Assembly: GCF_910596095.1 (NCBI RefSeq) | Contig: NC_056545.1 | Coordinates: 21,475,067 to 21,539,066, forward strand | Source of the DNA: Thunnus maccoyii | Lineage: Eukaryota; Chordata; Actinopteri; Scombriformes; Scombridae | Direction: 5' to 3' | Length of the DNA: 64,000 bases | Part shown: positions 27,501 to 45,673 of the stretch, one piece after another | How positions within the stretch are numbered: the first letter of the stretch is position 1 | Layout of the letters: each line of letters starts with the position of its first letter | Made by a program: the position numbers and the translations under genes | The notes under the pieces: model-generated | Database searches by the model: none | What the model was told of the DNA's origin: nothing | The model's input: only the letters and a program-made list of their open reading frames with translations

Positions 27501-30497
27501 TCGAGCCTGGAGAGCTCACAAGCCTTTGATTGTGCTCATCATGCTTATAATGCTTGACTTGTTTTGTTGTAAAGAGTACGTTTTTACGGTTGATCGATTG
27601 AAACAAACTACATGGACTACAGAGTTTTATTCAAGTATTTATCAATTCTATGCTTGAACTCTGTAGCTTCAGTGGACATTTACAAGAAACAGACAGAGCC
27701 GCGCTAACTAACTTTTTGAACCTGCACTCACTAAAACAAAACACTTTGCCCAACTACCTTACATTTTCAACTTTTTTAGTATCACTGAGAAATTTGAGCA
27801 TGCTAGATTTTTTTGTTTACTTCCTGGGCCAGAATTTATGGCCATACTAAAATGGTGGAAAAAGGGTACTATGAAAAAGTGCCATTTCAGCACCAAAAGC
27901 CTAAAACAGGTCATTCTCAGGCATATTTTTTACCTCAACAGCAGATGTTCTTGTTGAATTTCTGCTCAACAAGTTTGTAGTCTTATACTAAAAATTTGAC
28001 TTGACTGTTGGATTCAATTACAGGCTGATGACTGCAATTCCTACGTGCCACTGATGGAGGTCAGTAAAGATCATAGATTACTTATATTCTCCAATTACCT
28101 GAAATTTGGTGCTGACGCCCATTCGAGAGCCAAACAGGCCAAGTCGACTGCAGCGTAGGCGAGCAAGTAGAAAACAGTCACCAAACTTGCAATAGCATTG
28201 AGCTGGCCTGCAAACACCACACACTGTAACACAAACACACCACAAACCACAGGTTATGACATCAGTTGCAAATCTGAAAACATAGACTGCACACCCACAG
28301 AAAACTCTGCTTACCTGCGCCAGACCCCAAGTGTAAAGCACCGCCACCCACGGATTCCCCGAGCTTGATGTGATAGCAGCTGGGGCTAACGGTAAACCTG
28401 TGAGAAAAACAAAAGTCTCTTAGAAAAGGACTCAATACACAAAAGAGGCGCTGCTATGATGAGTAAAAACCTCAAGCCTTACCAAAGAGTTTATCCAGAG
28501 CAAGAGCATGCAGGATACGGGACGCTCCGATCATAGAGCACATTGCAGCTGACAGAGAGGCGCAGTATATCCCAATGATGACAAACGGAGGCCAGATGTT
28601 TATTCGCTGGAGGAAGCCATAATCCTGAATCAACAGAGTCCTAAAGAAAAATGACAAATGACTTTTAATGTGCGTCATATCACAACTGCTCATTTGACAG
28701 CTGATCTCATTTTAAGTGTTAATATCAGACAACTCTATCACGAGCCATTTCAGACCTGTCACATGTGGCGCTGACCAAGATGAAGAGGAGGACGTAGACT
28801 ACGAACGTGTAAAAGACGGCTACGATGGTGCCTTTGGGGATGGAGACACTTGGAGTCTTCAGCTCCCCTTCAGAGACACACGGAAGAAAGAGAAAACATC
28901 AGGGTGTGTGTACAAGCACTGCTAAGATTTACAGAATAGTGTGTATGTGTGTTAACAGTGGGGTTTTGAAGTTTAGTTAACTTTCAGTTGTGTGATATTA
29001 TTTTGCTGACAAGAGTTCACAGGACACTACAACTCTACCATTTGGAGCAATGACTTTGTAATAGTCTTTAATACATGTAATATTACGACAACAAGCTTTA
29101 ACCTGACATATTGGCTCCGGCCATGATTCCAGTGCAGCTGGTGAACATGACGGCAAACACAGTGGCAAAAGACATGACAGAGTTGGTGCTGTAGTCCAGA
29201 GAGTAGCCAGCTAGAGAGAAAAATGAGGAACAACAGCGAGACCTTTAATAGATGGCCCTGAATTTATAAGTGTCATGTATCATGTGAAGGTACTTTCATA
29301 TCCTCACTAACCCCACAACAATCCCCTAACACTCACAGCCCAGGTTGTTCCTCAGCGTGGTAGCGCTGAAGCCTGTGTAGCTGGCGTTGTAGCGGAGGGT
29401 CTGGTTGCCAGGACCCTGGTGGGTGATGACGAAATCCAAAGGTTTGACCGCCACAGAACTGATGAAGATGGACAGCAGTGATACAGTGACCACCAGCAGG
29501 ATGATGAAGGCGGTGCGGGAGTAGATATGAGCGCCCACCAGACAAACAAGCAGGCACAGCAGCAGGACTACTGCAGAGTATAGCACCGTGTACCAGTAAC
29601 CCTGAGGAAGCACCCGCACCCCATCAGACACAGGTGACTCTAAAACAAAGGAAACCAGGAGAAAAACTGTGAATCCTTAAAAAGTGGGGGTGGGTGGATG
29701 TTCTTTATGCAGTAGATTAAGTCATTCAGAAAAATTGGTGAGAGAAACAGATCATAACCAAATAGTCAATCAAAACTTACCAGGATCTGAACCAAATACA
29801 TCAAGTATGGCCTCCACAAGACCAAGAACATACTCTCCACATGCACACACTTTGGCCAAGAAGAACATCAAACCGATGCTTCCTCCAAACTCTGGGCCCA
29901 GCGACCGGCTGATCATATCTGATCAAATTTAGTCAGGGATGACGTTTCAAATGAGATTACTCTAAGCTGCAGGCAACATCAGGTAACACACAAGAAAAAA
30001 ATAAACATTTTAAAAACTTGTTTGGTTTGTAAGGATACAGTAGGCTCCACCGCCTTGTATAGCACCGTTGGTGGAGATGGCACAGATGGACAGTATTGTA
30101 AGAGATATGATGGTGTAGGCTACAATCACCATTGAAAGACCCTGTAACAGCCCCGCATGACCAACCACAAAGCCTGCAAATGGAGATCATGTCAGTTTTA
30201 GTCACTGCAGCACAATGACTCAGTCAAGTGCAGCATCGTACAATCCAAAACAGATTTTATATTTCTGATCTCTTCACATGTGCATCGCTCACCAGTTCTC
30301 AGAAACAGTACAATGCTGAACATGGAGAGGATGGTTGGCACCATCACTCCGAAAAAAGTGTTCAGTCTTCGAGGGTCTTTATTCGGTGGCTCAGAGTTGG
30401 ACTCGGGGCTGCCGTCCGACGCAACGCCACATGCCACTGCGGTCACACTCAGACCACACACTCCTGTGTTGATCAGAGGGGTGCGTTCGTTTGACAT
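24581..30497 (-). CDS. slc12a9: Solute carrier family 12 member 9 (CIP1)
   Basis: Divergent member of the cation-chloride cotransporter family. Human SLC12A9 was reported to modulate NKCC1; its own substrate is uncertain. Coding exons: 30497-30293, 30173-30039, 29918-29781, 29639-29337, 29210-29103, 28867-28756, 28640-28483, 28397-28315, 28223-28099, 27185-26993, 26885-26711, 25661-25515, 25422-24581. All phases agree and give 907 residues (human about 914). Near-identical landmarks to SLC12A9 include [17 protein letters not shown] in TM1, the GAIQGGGAY and NxSG-type segments, [44 protein letters not shown], and the C-terminus [10 protein letters not shown] followed by YTDL. The long soluble C-terminal domain is intact. 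The loop near 29400 carries N-glycosylation sequons (NQT, NAS). The start ATG is the first in frame and fits the human N-terminus. A non-coding first exon near 33.1 kb is likely. Confidence 0.96.
25832..25845 (+). promoter_or_regulatory. CTCF core motif match
   Basis: CCACCAGGGGGCAG fits the core consensus CCASYAGRKGGCRS at every position. It lies in the slc12a9 intron between the exons 26885-26711 and 25661-25515. Motif match only; occupancy is unknown. Confidence 0.5.
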
Positions 30498-30669
30498 GGT
30501 TGGTGAGGAGAGTTTCGTAGGATTAGTCTATTTGTTCTGTGAAAAAGACATGAATGAAGACAGGTTTCAAACAGACATCCCGAAAATGTATAACATGCTC
30601 GTTGGCTACTATCTGTAGAAAATTGTTATATATGTCTACAGTATATACCGGGTTATGTCAGCTTTGTGT

Positions 30670-30983
30670 GTCAATTAATTGATTAGTTGATGGACAGAAA
30701 ATTACTCTGCAACTACTTTGATAATAATTGTTTGTCATTTTTTAAGCAAAAATCAAATATTTGGTGGTTGCAGCTTCTCAAATTTTAGAATTTGAAGCTT
30801 TGGATTGTTTGACGAACAAAACAAGACATTTGAAGACATCACCTTTGACTCTAAGAAATTATAACAGACATTTTTCTCTTTTACAATTCTCTGACATTTT
30901 ATAGACCAAACAATTAATAAAGAACATAATCAAGAGATTAATCAATAATGAAAATGATCATTAGCTGCAGCTGTGTTTGTGTG
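30670..30983. repeat. Dispersed repeat family A, copy 1
   Basis: Contains AATTGATTAGTTGATGGACAG, a TTTTAAGCAAAAAT block, AGCTTCTCAAATTTT, ACAAAACAAGACATTTGAAG, CTGACATTTTATAGACCAAAC and an ending AATGAAAATGATCATTAG. The same blocks recur in the same order at 34424-34815. I recognise it as a common spiny-rayed fish repeat. Confidence 0.75.
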
Positions 30984-32228
30984 TAAGAGATTGCTTTCCA
31001 TCATTAAGCCCCACATACAAATATAATTTATCTCTCATGTGCAGTTCTCCTTTTTTGTCTAGACATGTTAATTAAGTGCACAGCTGCAAGGTAAAGGATG
31101 AGACATGTCCTGCCCAAAGTCCGCTTTTAAGCAGGATTTTGTGCCCACTGTGCACTCTTGTTAAACATTAACAGTTTATTAGTCCCTCCCACTAACAACA
31201 GGATTTTGGCAAAATATCACAGCAGTTTTATTTTATAACATACACAGCTTTTTAAAAACTTGATGTATTGTTCTCTGTTTCAAAAGAAATATAGCAACAA
31301 GCCCCCAACACACATAGGCATATGTGCCCTCACACCCAGTGGGGTTTTTGCCCTTTCAAGCATTTCCTAAAAATGAAGATCATCATGTGCACAGTAGCAA
31401 ATGTCAAGTATTGCCTGAATGCTTCCTGCTTCTGGTAAACAAATTATTTACTTTGAACAGTTAAGCAGCTGAGAATATTAACATCTACAGCCAATCTGAA
31501 CATATTTGGACTTTTTACAACATAAATCAAAATGTGCAACCATTTGTTTGACATTCACAAGTCAGATTGAAGTGGCTCAACACAAGTATGCAAATGAAAT
31601 CCAGCAAGTTGAGCTGCTGCCGGGCACTGCAGTCACCTGATGCCAACATGTAGGCTGATTCATCTGACCTGTTCCGTAACTTTTCTACACAATCACCCTT
31701 TTCTTTCTCTTTGCAGCCCTCATTATAGATAAGAAAAAATGATTTTCTTTCTATATACACAACACAGCAAAGCTCAAGCACTGAAACTCCACTAGAGAGG
31801 CCCAGTGTGTGTGATGTTTGCCGCTTCTCTTCTTAATGAAAGCTACTCACACCTTAGGTTGGTATTTGCAGTCAGCTGATTAACAGCTGCTCGTCTGTTT
31901 TGGCATGCAACTCAAACTGGCAGACTTCTCCGCTGAGCAGCATGCATTTCTGGTGCACAGGTGACCTTGGTTGTTTTCTTCCTCTCACATACCATCATTC
32001 ACTTTTTCCATTCTACCTCACAGTTTTCATCACTGAAGCTGTTGCCAAAGCTTCCTAAACATCAGCCTTCTCTGCAAATTATTAGATCAGCTACTGGATC
32101 ACGTGATGGGAAACCCTGGGTAATACAAAGGTTATATGCAACTAAGCATGATGAGACATGCATGTGACATAACTTCCTAATTATCACTTATTTCCTACTT
32201 CAGATTTTCACATTATTTAGACAGTAGA

Positions 32229-32470
32229 GCTGAAACAATTAGTTGACTGACTGATTAGTCACTTGCAAAAAAATCTATTTTGATAACTGAATAAAAATTG
32301 TAATTTTATCATGCAAAAATGTCATGACTTTTGGACTGTCATATTTTGAGGATGTCTACTTGAGGTGTGGAAGATTACAATGAGCATTTTTCACTATTTT
32401 TGCTGAAAAAAATAAGCATACTTATCAGTCATGTAAATCTTTGATGATTGATGATTTGACAGATATATGT
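32229..32470. repeat. Dispersed repeat family A, degenerate copy 2
   Basis: Opens with GAAACAATTAGTTGACTG and carries diverged versions of the family blocks, including CATTTTTCACTATTTTTGCTG. It lacks the clean 3' end seen in copies 1 and 3. Confidence 0.5.
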
Positions 32471-33112
32471 AGCCATTTCTATCCACCACTAACCCTTCAT
32501 AACACCTACTGTAGTTGGCTTTTTTTTGTCGCCCAACACTCACAAGTAATTATGTAAATTACAACTAATGGGACAGACTCTCAACCCCAACATGGGGTGA
32601 TGACTTGTCAGTGGTTTTAATAGGGAAGTTGATATTTCTGTGAGAACTGAGCACATGCAGTATCCATTTTAATGTCATTTTTTAGTTCCTGTATTGTTCT
32701 TGATTTTGAAAGATAACTGATATTCCTGATGTTGATGCAGACCGCCTGAACAACCTAAAAAGGCCCTCTGAGGGTCCCCGAACCCTACTTAAGAATTAAG
32801 TCGGTTAAAATAAATCATCGTTTCCGAAACATTTGCGTAGCACGAGGGTGGAGCAATTGCGGCAGACAAACTTAACATTTTGAGGAGCAAAAATGTAAAA
32901 TATAGATGCACAATACAGCACAGCGGTTTTGGGGGTTAATGTGTGTTTACACTTTGAGGCACTCAGCCAGGAAGTGACCACACCGGCGGCGGCAGTAATA
33001 AAACTACGCACCATGTAAAGTGCTGGTGCACTGTGTCATCCAGACAGCAACATCCACGGTGTTTACGTCAAGACGCACCCTGCTGAAACACACCGAGAAC
33101 AGTCAAACTTAC

Positions 33113-33400
33113 CGCTGATCCGCCCCGACACAGTTTGATCCACTTCCTGCTTTGAAAGCTCCTTCAGATGCTGCGCTGTCTCTGCGCGGTTCAGCTGGAT
33201 GTGTTTGGCAGCAGATGTCCCGGGTCAGATGCGCAGTGGACAGACAGATGTGGCCGCAGCAGGCCGGCGGACGGAGCTGAGCTGTCCCCGGAGTTTGGAT
33301 GCTGTGAAAGATGTGCTGCCCAATAACAACACAGCAGCCATGGCACGCCTCGTCCCCCTGTTATTTGTTCAGAAGTGTCACGGGAGGGCAGAGACAGCCC
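33113..33400 (-). promoter_or_regulatory. slc12a9: Likely slc12a9 untranslated first exon and CpG-rich promoter
   Basis: A locally GC- and CpG-rich block in otherwise AT-rich DNA. On the minus strand it ends in a good donor, GATCAGCG followed by GTAAGT at 33112, with no ATG-initiated frame leading into slc12a9. That fits a 5' UTR exon upstream of the ATG exon at 30497. Upstream on the minus strand are a GC-box-like CCACGCCCC (33455-33463) and TGACGTAA (33472-33479), a CRE/ATF-type site. The transcription start is not fixed, so the right end is approximate. Confidence 0.5.
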
Positions 33401-34423
33401 ATGTGACTGCCAAAATGGGAGGGTAGAAATACCACAGATTCGTATCCAAAATAACCACGCCCCTTGACGTGTGACGTAACCAAAATAATAAGTAAAAATG
33501 ATGTAAAGCAGGGGTGATTTCAGTTGTTAATCTATTTTATGCACCAACAAAAAAACTTGTGAATGTATACACACATATGATAATGTAAAGTTGTTCTATA
33601 GGCTGGACTGTTATTACATTTCTACACACCAGAGGTCCCTATTGTCACAAAGATAACACCCAGTAATAATGAGCTAAACTACTGAGCATGACAAGTAAGA
33701 TTTTCATTACAATTATGGATTTTTCCGCACAGAAAATAGACAATTTAAAAAGCTAAAATCCAATGAATATATATATTGTAGACTACAAGCCCATACATCC
33801 ATTCTGCCCCAGGAAAAGAAACCGGCTCTGCAGTTTACAGAGGGGGGAGGGTGTGGGGGTTTTATGGAAGGTTGTAGTATTTACTGACTGTAAACTCTCA
33901 GTCAGCCACTTCTTGGACATCTGGGAGACAATGCTGCACCACCAGCTGCCTTTATTCCACAATCTCCTCAAAAAATGGATCCCAAGAGTCAGTTTATGTC
34001 TTTTAAACCAAACATGCAAACAGTTTCTATAGCATCTGGCAACATTTGCATGTAGGTTAATACAGAGGATCTACTACTGAATATATTACGGCTCCTTTTT
34101 TATTTTTTGTTTCTTGTCCCTGTTGGACTGTTAAATCTGCATAAAACATACAGCAAAACCATAAGACCCATCACTGACCAAAACGTTTGATTACGATATC
34201 ATCAAGTAATCAATGATAGTAATCAAGTAATCAAGTAATCCTTACTTACATGTAGATGATTTGAAAAAGCTAGATAGATTTATCAATATTGGGAGAATTA
34301 ATTAAAAACATTTAAATTCTAAACATCCTACACAAAAGCCTCCACCATGGCCGGATTAACCTCTTATGGGGCCCCGGGGGAGAAATTTGTTGTTGGGCCC
34401 CCATTTACCCCCCAACAGGTGAA

Positions 34424-34815
34424 ATGAGCAGATGATTGATGTATTATTTGATTGACAGAAAAATAATTGGCAACAATTTTGATTAACTGTTTATTTATTT
34501 ATTCTTTTTTAGAATCTTTTAAGCAAAAATGCCAATTTGCCAAATTGGCATCGACAACAACTTCTCAAATGTGTATATTTGCTTGTTTTCCATGACAGTA
34601 AACGCTATATTTTTGGGTTTGTGACTATTCGTTAGACAAAAAAAGTCATTGAATATGTTGACTTGGGATTCAGGGATTATTATCAGCATTTTTCATTATT
34701 TACTGACATTTTATTAGCTGAGAATTCAATTGATTAGAATTTTTTTTAAATTCTTGATAAGAAAATCGTTTGTCAGACCTACTGATTATGAAAATTATTG
34801 TTGGTTGCAGCCTTG
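34424..34815. repeat. Dispersed repeat family A, copy 3
   Basis: Same block order as 30670-30983: ATTTGATTGACAGAAAAATA, TTTTAAGCAAAAATGCCAAT, CTTCTCAAATGTG, TTTTTCATTATTTACTGACA, and the end block ATTATGAAAATTATTGTTGG followed by TTGCAGCC. Confidence 0.7.
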
Positions 34816-34961
34816 CAGTGTACACCTATAATGGATTAATAGTACCTTGCCCCAGCTTTTCTGTGCACTTTGATAAAACACAACTTTACAACAAATGAGC
34901 AAAATATAATAATTATTATATCTTAAAAACTAGATTTTGACACAGGGTCATTCTTCAAGAC

Positions 34962-35760
34962 CAGGACCAACCATAGACTGTATAAAAATAATGGACGTAG
35001 CCACTGTGATATCACCCATTGGTTTGTGGACTCCCTTTTTGAAGCCTCGAGTTTGCCATATTGACTATGTCCATCTTGGATTTTTGGAGTCAGAAGTGAC
35101 CATATTTGGACAAGAGGGTGGAGCTGACCCTAATGCTAGCTGCTAGCTGCTACCTTGGTTAGCACAGTGCATTTGCAGTCCATGGTTAACTGTGATTATG
35201 CTAATGCTAATGCTAATTTCCACTTGTGAAGAACAAACTTAAAACCATTCTGGCTTCTTAGAGGGCCTTTCGGTACAACCTAATGCTGAACAAGACTTTT
35301 TTAGGTAACTAAAATGTTACAATTAACTTTCATGGACTGAAAACACACTGACATAGCAACGACTACAGCTATGCCTATACTATGTGAATCTGGGGTTATG
35401 CCGTGACTACATTACATAGCCAACGTTAACGCCATTGCAGCGACTTGTCAACACATAATAATACATAATTTACAAAATGAACATCATGCTATATTGAAGA
35501 AAACTTGAAACTAGAGACTAATGAGACCGTAAACTCATTAGGAAACTGTTTACTAAGGTAGGCCTAATAAATAAAGTGAGAAGTAGGGTCATTTTCTTAT
35601 AGACTTCCATACAAACGTACTTCTCTTCGGAGCCAATGGAGTCGCCCCCTGCTGGCCATGAGGGAGAACGCAGGTTTAAGGCACTACCACACTGGCTTTA
35701 CTTTTTAGACCCAGAGCTACCCGCTTGGGACCAATGCCCAGGAGCATCAAAAGCCCCAGG
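34962..35760. repeat. Long dispersed repeat (about 0.8 kb) carrying a CTCF-like motif
   Basis: Begins CCATAGACTGTATAAAAATA, continues with ATGGACGTAGCCACTGTGAT, CCATTGGTTTGTGGACTCCC and TTGAAGCCTCGAG, and ends around GTCGCCCCCTGCTGGCC, ACACTGGCTT and ACCCAGAGCTACCCGCTTGG. I recognise these blocks as an interspersed fish repeat with no coding capacity. Ends are approximate. Confidence 0.65.
35641..35656 (-). promoter_or_regulatory. CTCF-like motif inside a dispersed repeat
   Basis: On the minus strand GCCAGCAGGGGGCGAC fits the CTCF core at all but the last position. Motif match only. Confidence 0.4.
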
Positions 35761-36269
35761 TTTAGCCTACTCCATATCATTTGAGTCAATATTATTTGAT
35801 TAATTACAAATGTATTAAAAATGTTAACAGCAGTTGATGAAAGTATCAGTTCAAGTCTTGATGTTCTTGATTTCTTGTGTTCAGATTGACTCTGGGTGAT
35901 GGTGTAAATTCTGTAATTTTTGTTTTCTGTGTATATAACCAGTGGAGAGGGCGATTATTATTATTTATATCCAAAAGCCCAGTGCCTTGCTCTCACATTC
36001 CGTATTGTGCTGCACCCTGCGAAGTATAAAACAATCATTAATTAAAACATTTAATTCTCAGGGACCCCTGAAAGTCCCTGACATGTATCTGTTAACCTCA
36101 AACCTCATAGTTTCACCCTCTGAACAGATAAAACTGAGATCATGTCCATGTGAGGAGAAGGATCTCAAACCTGCAGAGTGGTCTGACCAGAGGGGGGTCA
36201 TGGGATTTACTAGTATTTAAGAGATGGGTGTGGTTGAAACATGCTTCATGGCCCGGATTTGAGGATCCT

Positions 36270-36761
36270 TCTGCAAGAGCTCACCGCGTGATCTGGCAGC
36301 CTGTTTCTGAATGATGATATTCAGAGAGAGAAAAAAAAAACAGGAACCGTGTGGATAACTGACCGAGAGGGCCGTTCATTATACTGGAAGAAAAACACAC
36401 GCAGTCAGTCTGCTGATGGGTTGATTTCTTGCAGGCAGACACTTTTCTTTTCATCTCATTATTTGTAGCTACATGAGGCACTTTGCAGATTTTACTCAGT
36501 AATGCATTGTTGACTGAGGCGGCTGTCCTGATGAAGTGTCGGCAGAGGGAGGAGGAAACCAAAGAGAGGAAGGAAACGAGGATAACGTCACGAAAAGCAG
36601 AATCGGAGTAAAACGGACTGAATAGTATCTAATGGACAATCCTTGATGGGCCGAGCCGGGGCTATAATTGTGTTTGTTTACGCCTTTACCGGACAAAGAT
36701 GCTTTTGTTAACTTGTCGGGCGTGAAAAAAGGCAAAGCATTTCGGAGAAGGAAACGGCTTC

Positions 36762-36792
<31 letters not shown>

Positions 36793-37130
36793 ATTTCATC
36801 TTTTTCAGGAGCTCCCACTAAAGCAGAGAAATGGAAATGTGTGTAGCCCTCCTCCGTTTGCCTGTTTACTGAAGGATTTGGAAACAGCCTAATCGTGACA
36901 CACGGAGATATAAGTGGATTGCCATCATCTCCTCTTGCACCTTATTTTTTTTAATGAGAGAAAAAGACATTAGTTAAATCCTCCACGGGATTTTGGGGAC
37001 GTTGCTTTCAGTTTTTTTTTTTAAACGGCAGGAAAAAAAAGCAGCAAAATCATCGGGAGAATTAACAGGTAGCCACCCATTATGAAAGGCTGTGACAGCA
37101 GCTGTAGGCCGGCCTATAGAGTGTAAGATG
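36270..37130 (+). promoter_or_regulatory. gnb2: Likely gnb2 promoter and untranslated first exon region
   Basis: CpG- and GC-richer block about 2 kb before the gnb2 ATG exon, which itself starts with 5' UTR after an AG acceptor at 38890. A non-coding first exon must therefore lie upstream, and this is the best candidate. It contains AACGTCAC near 36583, a CAG run (36763-36792) and several short ATGs that would be upstream ORFs if transcribed. I could not choose the splice donor. Confidence 0.4.
36763..36792. repeat. (CAG)n trinucleotide run
   Basis: Ten CAG-type triplets, one of them CAA, in the presumed gnb2 5' region. It is not part of any protein I support. Confidence 0.9.
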
Positions 37131-37827
37131 GCTGGGTGATGATGTGCCTATTCATGGCATCATTCCGACTAAATTAATTTATCTACATCCGCATTGTCGG
37201 AGCTCAGTATCTGAAACAAGATGTGGGCAAGGCCTTCATCAGCCACCCTGTGCTGATCAATATGTGATGTAGCCTGCATTCATGGGGCCTGTCTTCCTAT
37301 TTGAATACACTGAGAATCTGCAGGCAGTGAAATAAAATCCTTATGAATTGCACCCTTTCAGTCTGGCCTGGACCCGCTTTTCTCTTTACTGCGGCTTTTA
37401 TTTCAGTGCGGAGCTGTGGGAGCTCCCAGCCCAGGCCTGCATGTTTAAAACCTGGGGGTGGGAGGGGGGGGTGAGCTTGTGCCACACAGTTTCTCTGACA
37501 TTAACATTTACTAGTGGCTGTAGGCTGCTGTCTGTACTCTCCTCCAGTTGCAGATGTAGCCATGTTGGTGTAGTTACACATCAGATGTGCATTCAGAGGG
37601 GTGGGGCCAGTCACACTTTGGCATCTTTGAATTTCTACTCGTGTTAGAAAAGATGCTCTCAAAAGGCCGGTAACCTCCCCTCAGTGTTCAGGTGCTGAGC
37701 ACATGCTTTATTCTGCTTCCCTCATCTTCCTCATCATCATCCTGTCTGCTGCTATAGGCCATACATCCCTGCAGGTGGAGACTTTGTGATATAAAGCAAA
37801 AATATTTCAAAAGGTCAAAATTGCCCG

Positions 37828-37896
<69 letters not shown>

Positions 37897-38890
37897 CTCA
37901 CATACAAGTGTACAAATATGCTTATGATGCTCACAGGCAACAAACAGCATCTGAGCATCTGGCTGGACTCATCCAGGCCTGATCTCTGATGCATCACCCC
38001 CCTCAGCTCCTCATTGGCTAAATGAGCAGCTGTGCCAGGAGACCAAGACCCATGATGCACCCCTTTTGGCTTCCATTAGTGCCGTGTGATCCATCTGGTC
38101 GCAGGTCCCTCCAGGGAACAGTGACCTACTGTAGCTAATTTCTCTTCCTTGCAGTGTGTACTGTAGATGCATGTCTGCTATGGAGCATTATTGTGAATTT
38201 GAATGGCTGCACAAATGCAAATATACACGGCTCCCTGTTCTCCCTGATTGGGAAGCTGTGTGGATTTGTAACTGTGCTCCTGTCAGGAACAGGAAACGCC
38301 GCTTCCTACTGAAAGCGTGATGTGATGTACAGTGTGTGTGACCCCAGCTGGCCCACTGCAAAAGGATTCTAGTTTAGGAAATGAGACTGCAGCTATTCCT
38401 GGACATATTTGCCTGGTATGTTTATTATAAGGAACCACAGTGCCTCAGATGACAGGGGAGCCATTAAGATGACTGTGTCCAGCTTTATACTCACCCTGTG
38501 TGTGCACAGTGTAACAGGTTTGCTCGGCTTTTGAGGGAGTGTTCGCTCAGTATCTGCTGCCTGGTAGCGATGCTGGCTGCTCCATAGCAGCTTAGTCATT
38601 ACAGATTATTCCCCTCAGTTAAACCAGGCATAAACAGATTACAGGGTTTTTTCTCACTGTGTGGATTTAGTAAATTTAGAGATTAAAATGTGTGTTTTTA
38701 TTTTTAATTATTTTATTTTTTTGCCCAAATCAGGGACAAACAGTAATTTAAGTAAATTATTTTACTTGATTCATTTTTAATGAAATTTGACCCCTGGATT
38801 ACTGGGACTAAATAATATATATCGGCAGACATTTTTATTAATTTTGAGATTTTGAGAGTCTGATATTTAAAGTTCTTCCCAAACATACAG
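37131..38890 (+). other. Presumed gnb2 5' UTR intron
   Basis: Gene-free stretch up to the acceptor CATACAG at 38884-38890. It holds a (GT)n microsatellite; no coding exon seen. Confidence 0.5.
37832..37894. repeat. (GT)n microsatellite
   Basis: Uninterrupted GT run of about 63 bp in the presumed gnb2 5' intron. Confidence 0.97.
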
Positions 38891-38913
38891 GTGACAGCTC
38901 GGACAAATCCAAA

Positions 38914-44660
<5,747 letters not shown>

Positions 44661-44827
44661 CTGGTTTCATGAGCCATGCACATAAACGGCAAACACACAC
44701 ATACATCCAACACACACCGCTCACATCTTGGGACATAGTTTGCACCCTGTATTCACACTGTATGTAAGATTCAACAGACAAACTGCAACATTGTACTGTA
44801 CATAATATATAGTATGACTTAGAGTTT

Positions 44828-44848
44828 ACACACACACACACACACACA
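44828..44848. repeat. (CA)n microsatellite
   Basis: Pure CA run in the gnb2 3' UTR, about 170 nt after the stop codon. Confidence 0.95.
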
Positions 44849-44930
44849 TCCCACTGTATGCAGGACAAGACAACACAAGACGTGAACACATTCCCACACT
44901 ACCTAAAGCTGATTTAAGTGCACGGCAGCA

Positions 44931-44969
44931 CATACACACACACACACACAAACACACATACACACACAT
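44931..44969. repeat. Interrupted (CA)n microsatellite
   Basis: CA run broken by AAAC and TA steps, about 80 nt after the previous one, also in the gnb2 3' UTR. Confidence 0.9.
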
Positions 44970-45667
44970 ATATTTATAATCTGTAAAATGTCAAAATGTG
45001 ACCAAAAACAGTTGAATCTACAGCTTCTTCTACAAATAAAAAACACAAATGCCACTATTACCTGAAGCCTTTTAACACACACGTAACGCACTCTCATTTA
45101 CACGCACACACACACACTTTTTTTCCCCTGAGAGACACCGCTCCTCGAGTTAAGCAGGGGAGAAGACGTTATTGGACAATTCTGTCTTTGTTTACACTGA
45201 AGTCCAAAATGCACTTCAGACAAATGTTTCTGTACTATTTTTGTCTCAGTACCACATGTATCTCAGCGATGGTTATGTGAAGGAGGATCAGTGGTGGGAG
45301 AGAATCATGTGAGTCCATAAACACTGAAGGAAAAAAATAATAATACTGACTGACTACAGACAGGACAGACTGATGATCGACGGAGTTCGAGGAAAATACC
45401 AACTTTTATTTTCATCTGGCTGGAAACATGCCACCATGTAGTCACTGTTTTTATAGCTATGTACCCCCCAAAATACAGTACATGTGTTCTGCAGGTTTTC
45501 TTTAATTATTTTATTTTTTACACTTATTTTCTTCATGTTCTCCCTGTGTGCCTCAGATACACTTTAAGGATTATTAATAGAGAATATTGATACAGTTTAA
45601 ATTAACTCAAAAAAGATCTGAGATTCAGAAGGTGGCTGAAAAACGAAAGCATTATAAGACACATCTT

Positions 45668-45673
45668 AATAAA
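45668..45673 (+). terminator. Candidate poly(A) signal of gnb2
   Basis: AATAAA about 1.0 kb after the gnb2 stop codon, followed by a T- and TG-rich stretch (TTTGACTTTGTCATTGTG). An earlier AATAAA near 45034 is an alternative. Confidence 0.5.

Larger units (their letters stand above)
30498..33112. other. Probable slc12a9 intron 1 (5' UTR intron) with repeats
   Basis: Runs from the ATG exon to a donor-like site at 33112. It holds two copies of a dispersed repeat (30670-30983 and 32229-32470). No coding exon is seen. The 3' splice site of the ATG exon would lie just upstream of 30497 on the minus strand; I did not fix it. Confidence 0.5.
33430..36270. other. Intergenic region between slc12a9 and gnb2 promoters
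   Basis: No exon recognised. The stretch 34345-34420 contains GGCCGGATTAACCTCTTATG and runs of G and C, and looks like part of a further repeat. It is followed by family A copy 3 and by a long dispersed repeat at 34962-35760. The remainder is AT-rich and unremarkable. Confidence 0.6.

Noticed and set aside
33199-33426. 75-codon plus-strand frame in a GC-rich block
   Set aside because: Explained by the CpG-rich promoter and first exon of slc12a9 on the opposite strand; no known domain.
34345-34420. GGCCGGATTAAC...GGGCCCCC stretch as a distinct mobile element
   Set aside because: Looks like a fragment of a fish repeat, but I could not find ends or a second copy in the window.
36668-36892. 74-codon plus-strand frame with a poly-Ser stretch
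   Set aside because: The serine run comes from the CAG repeat. At most an upstream ORF of gnb2, not a supported protein.
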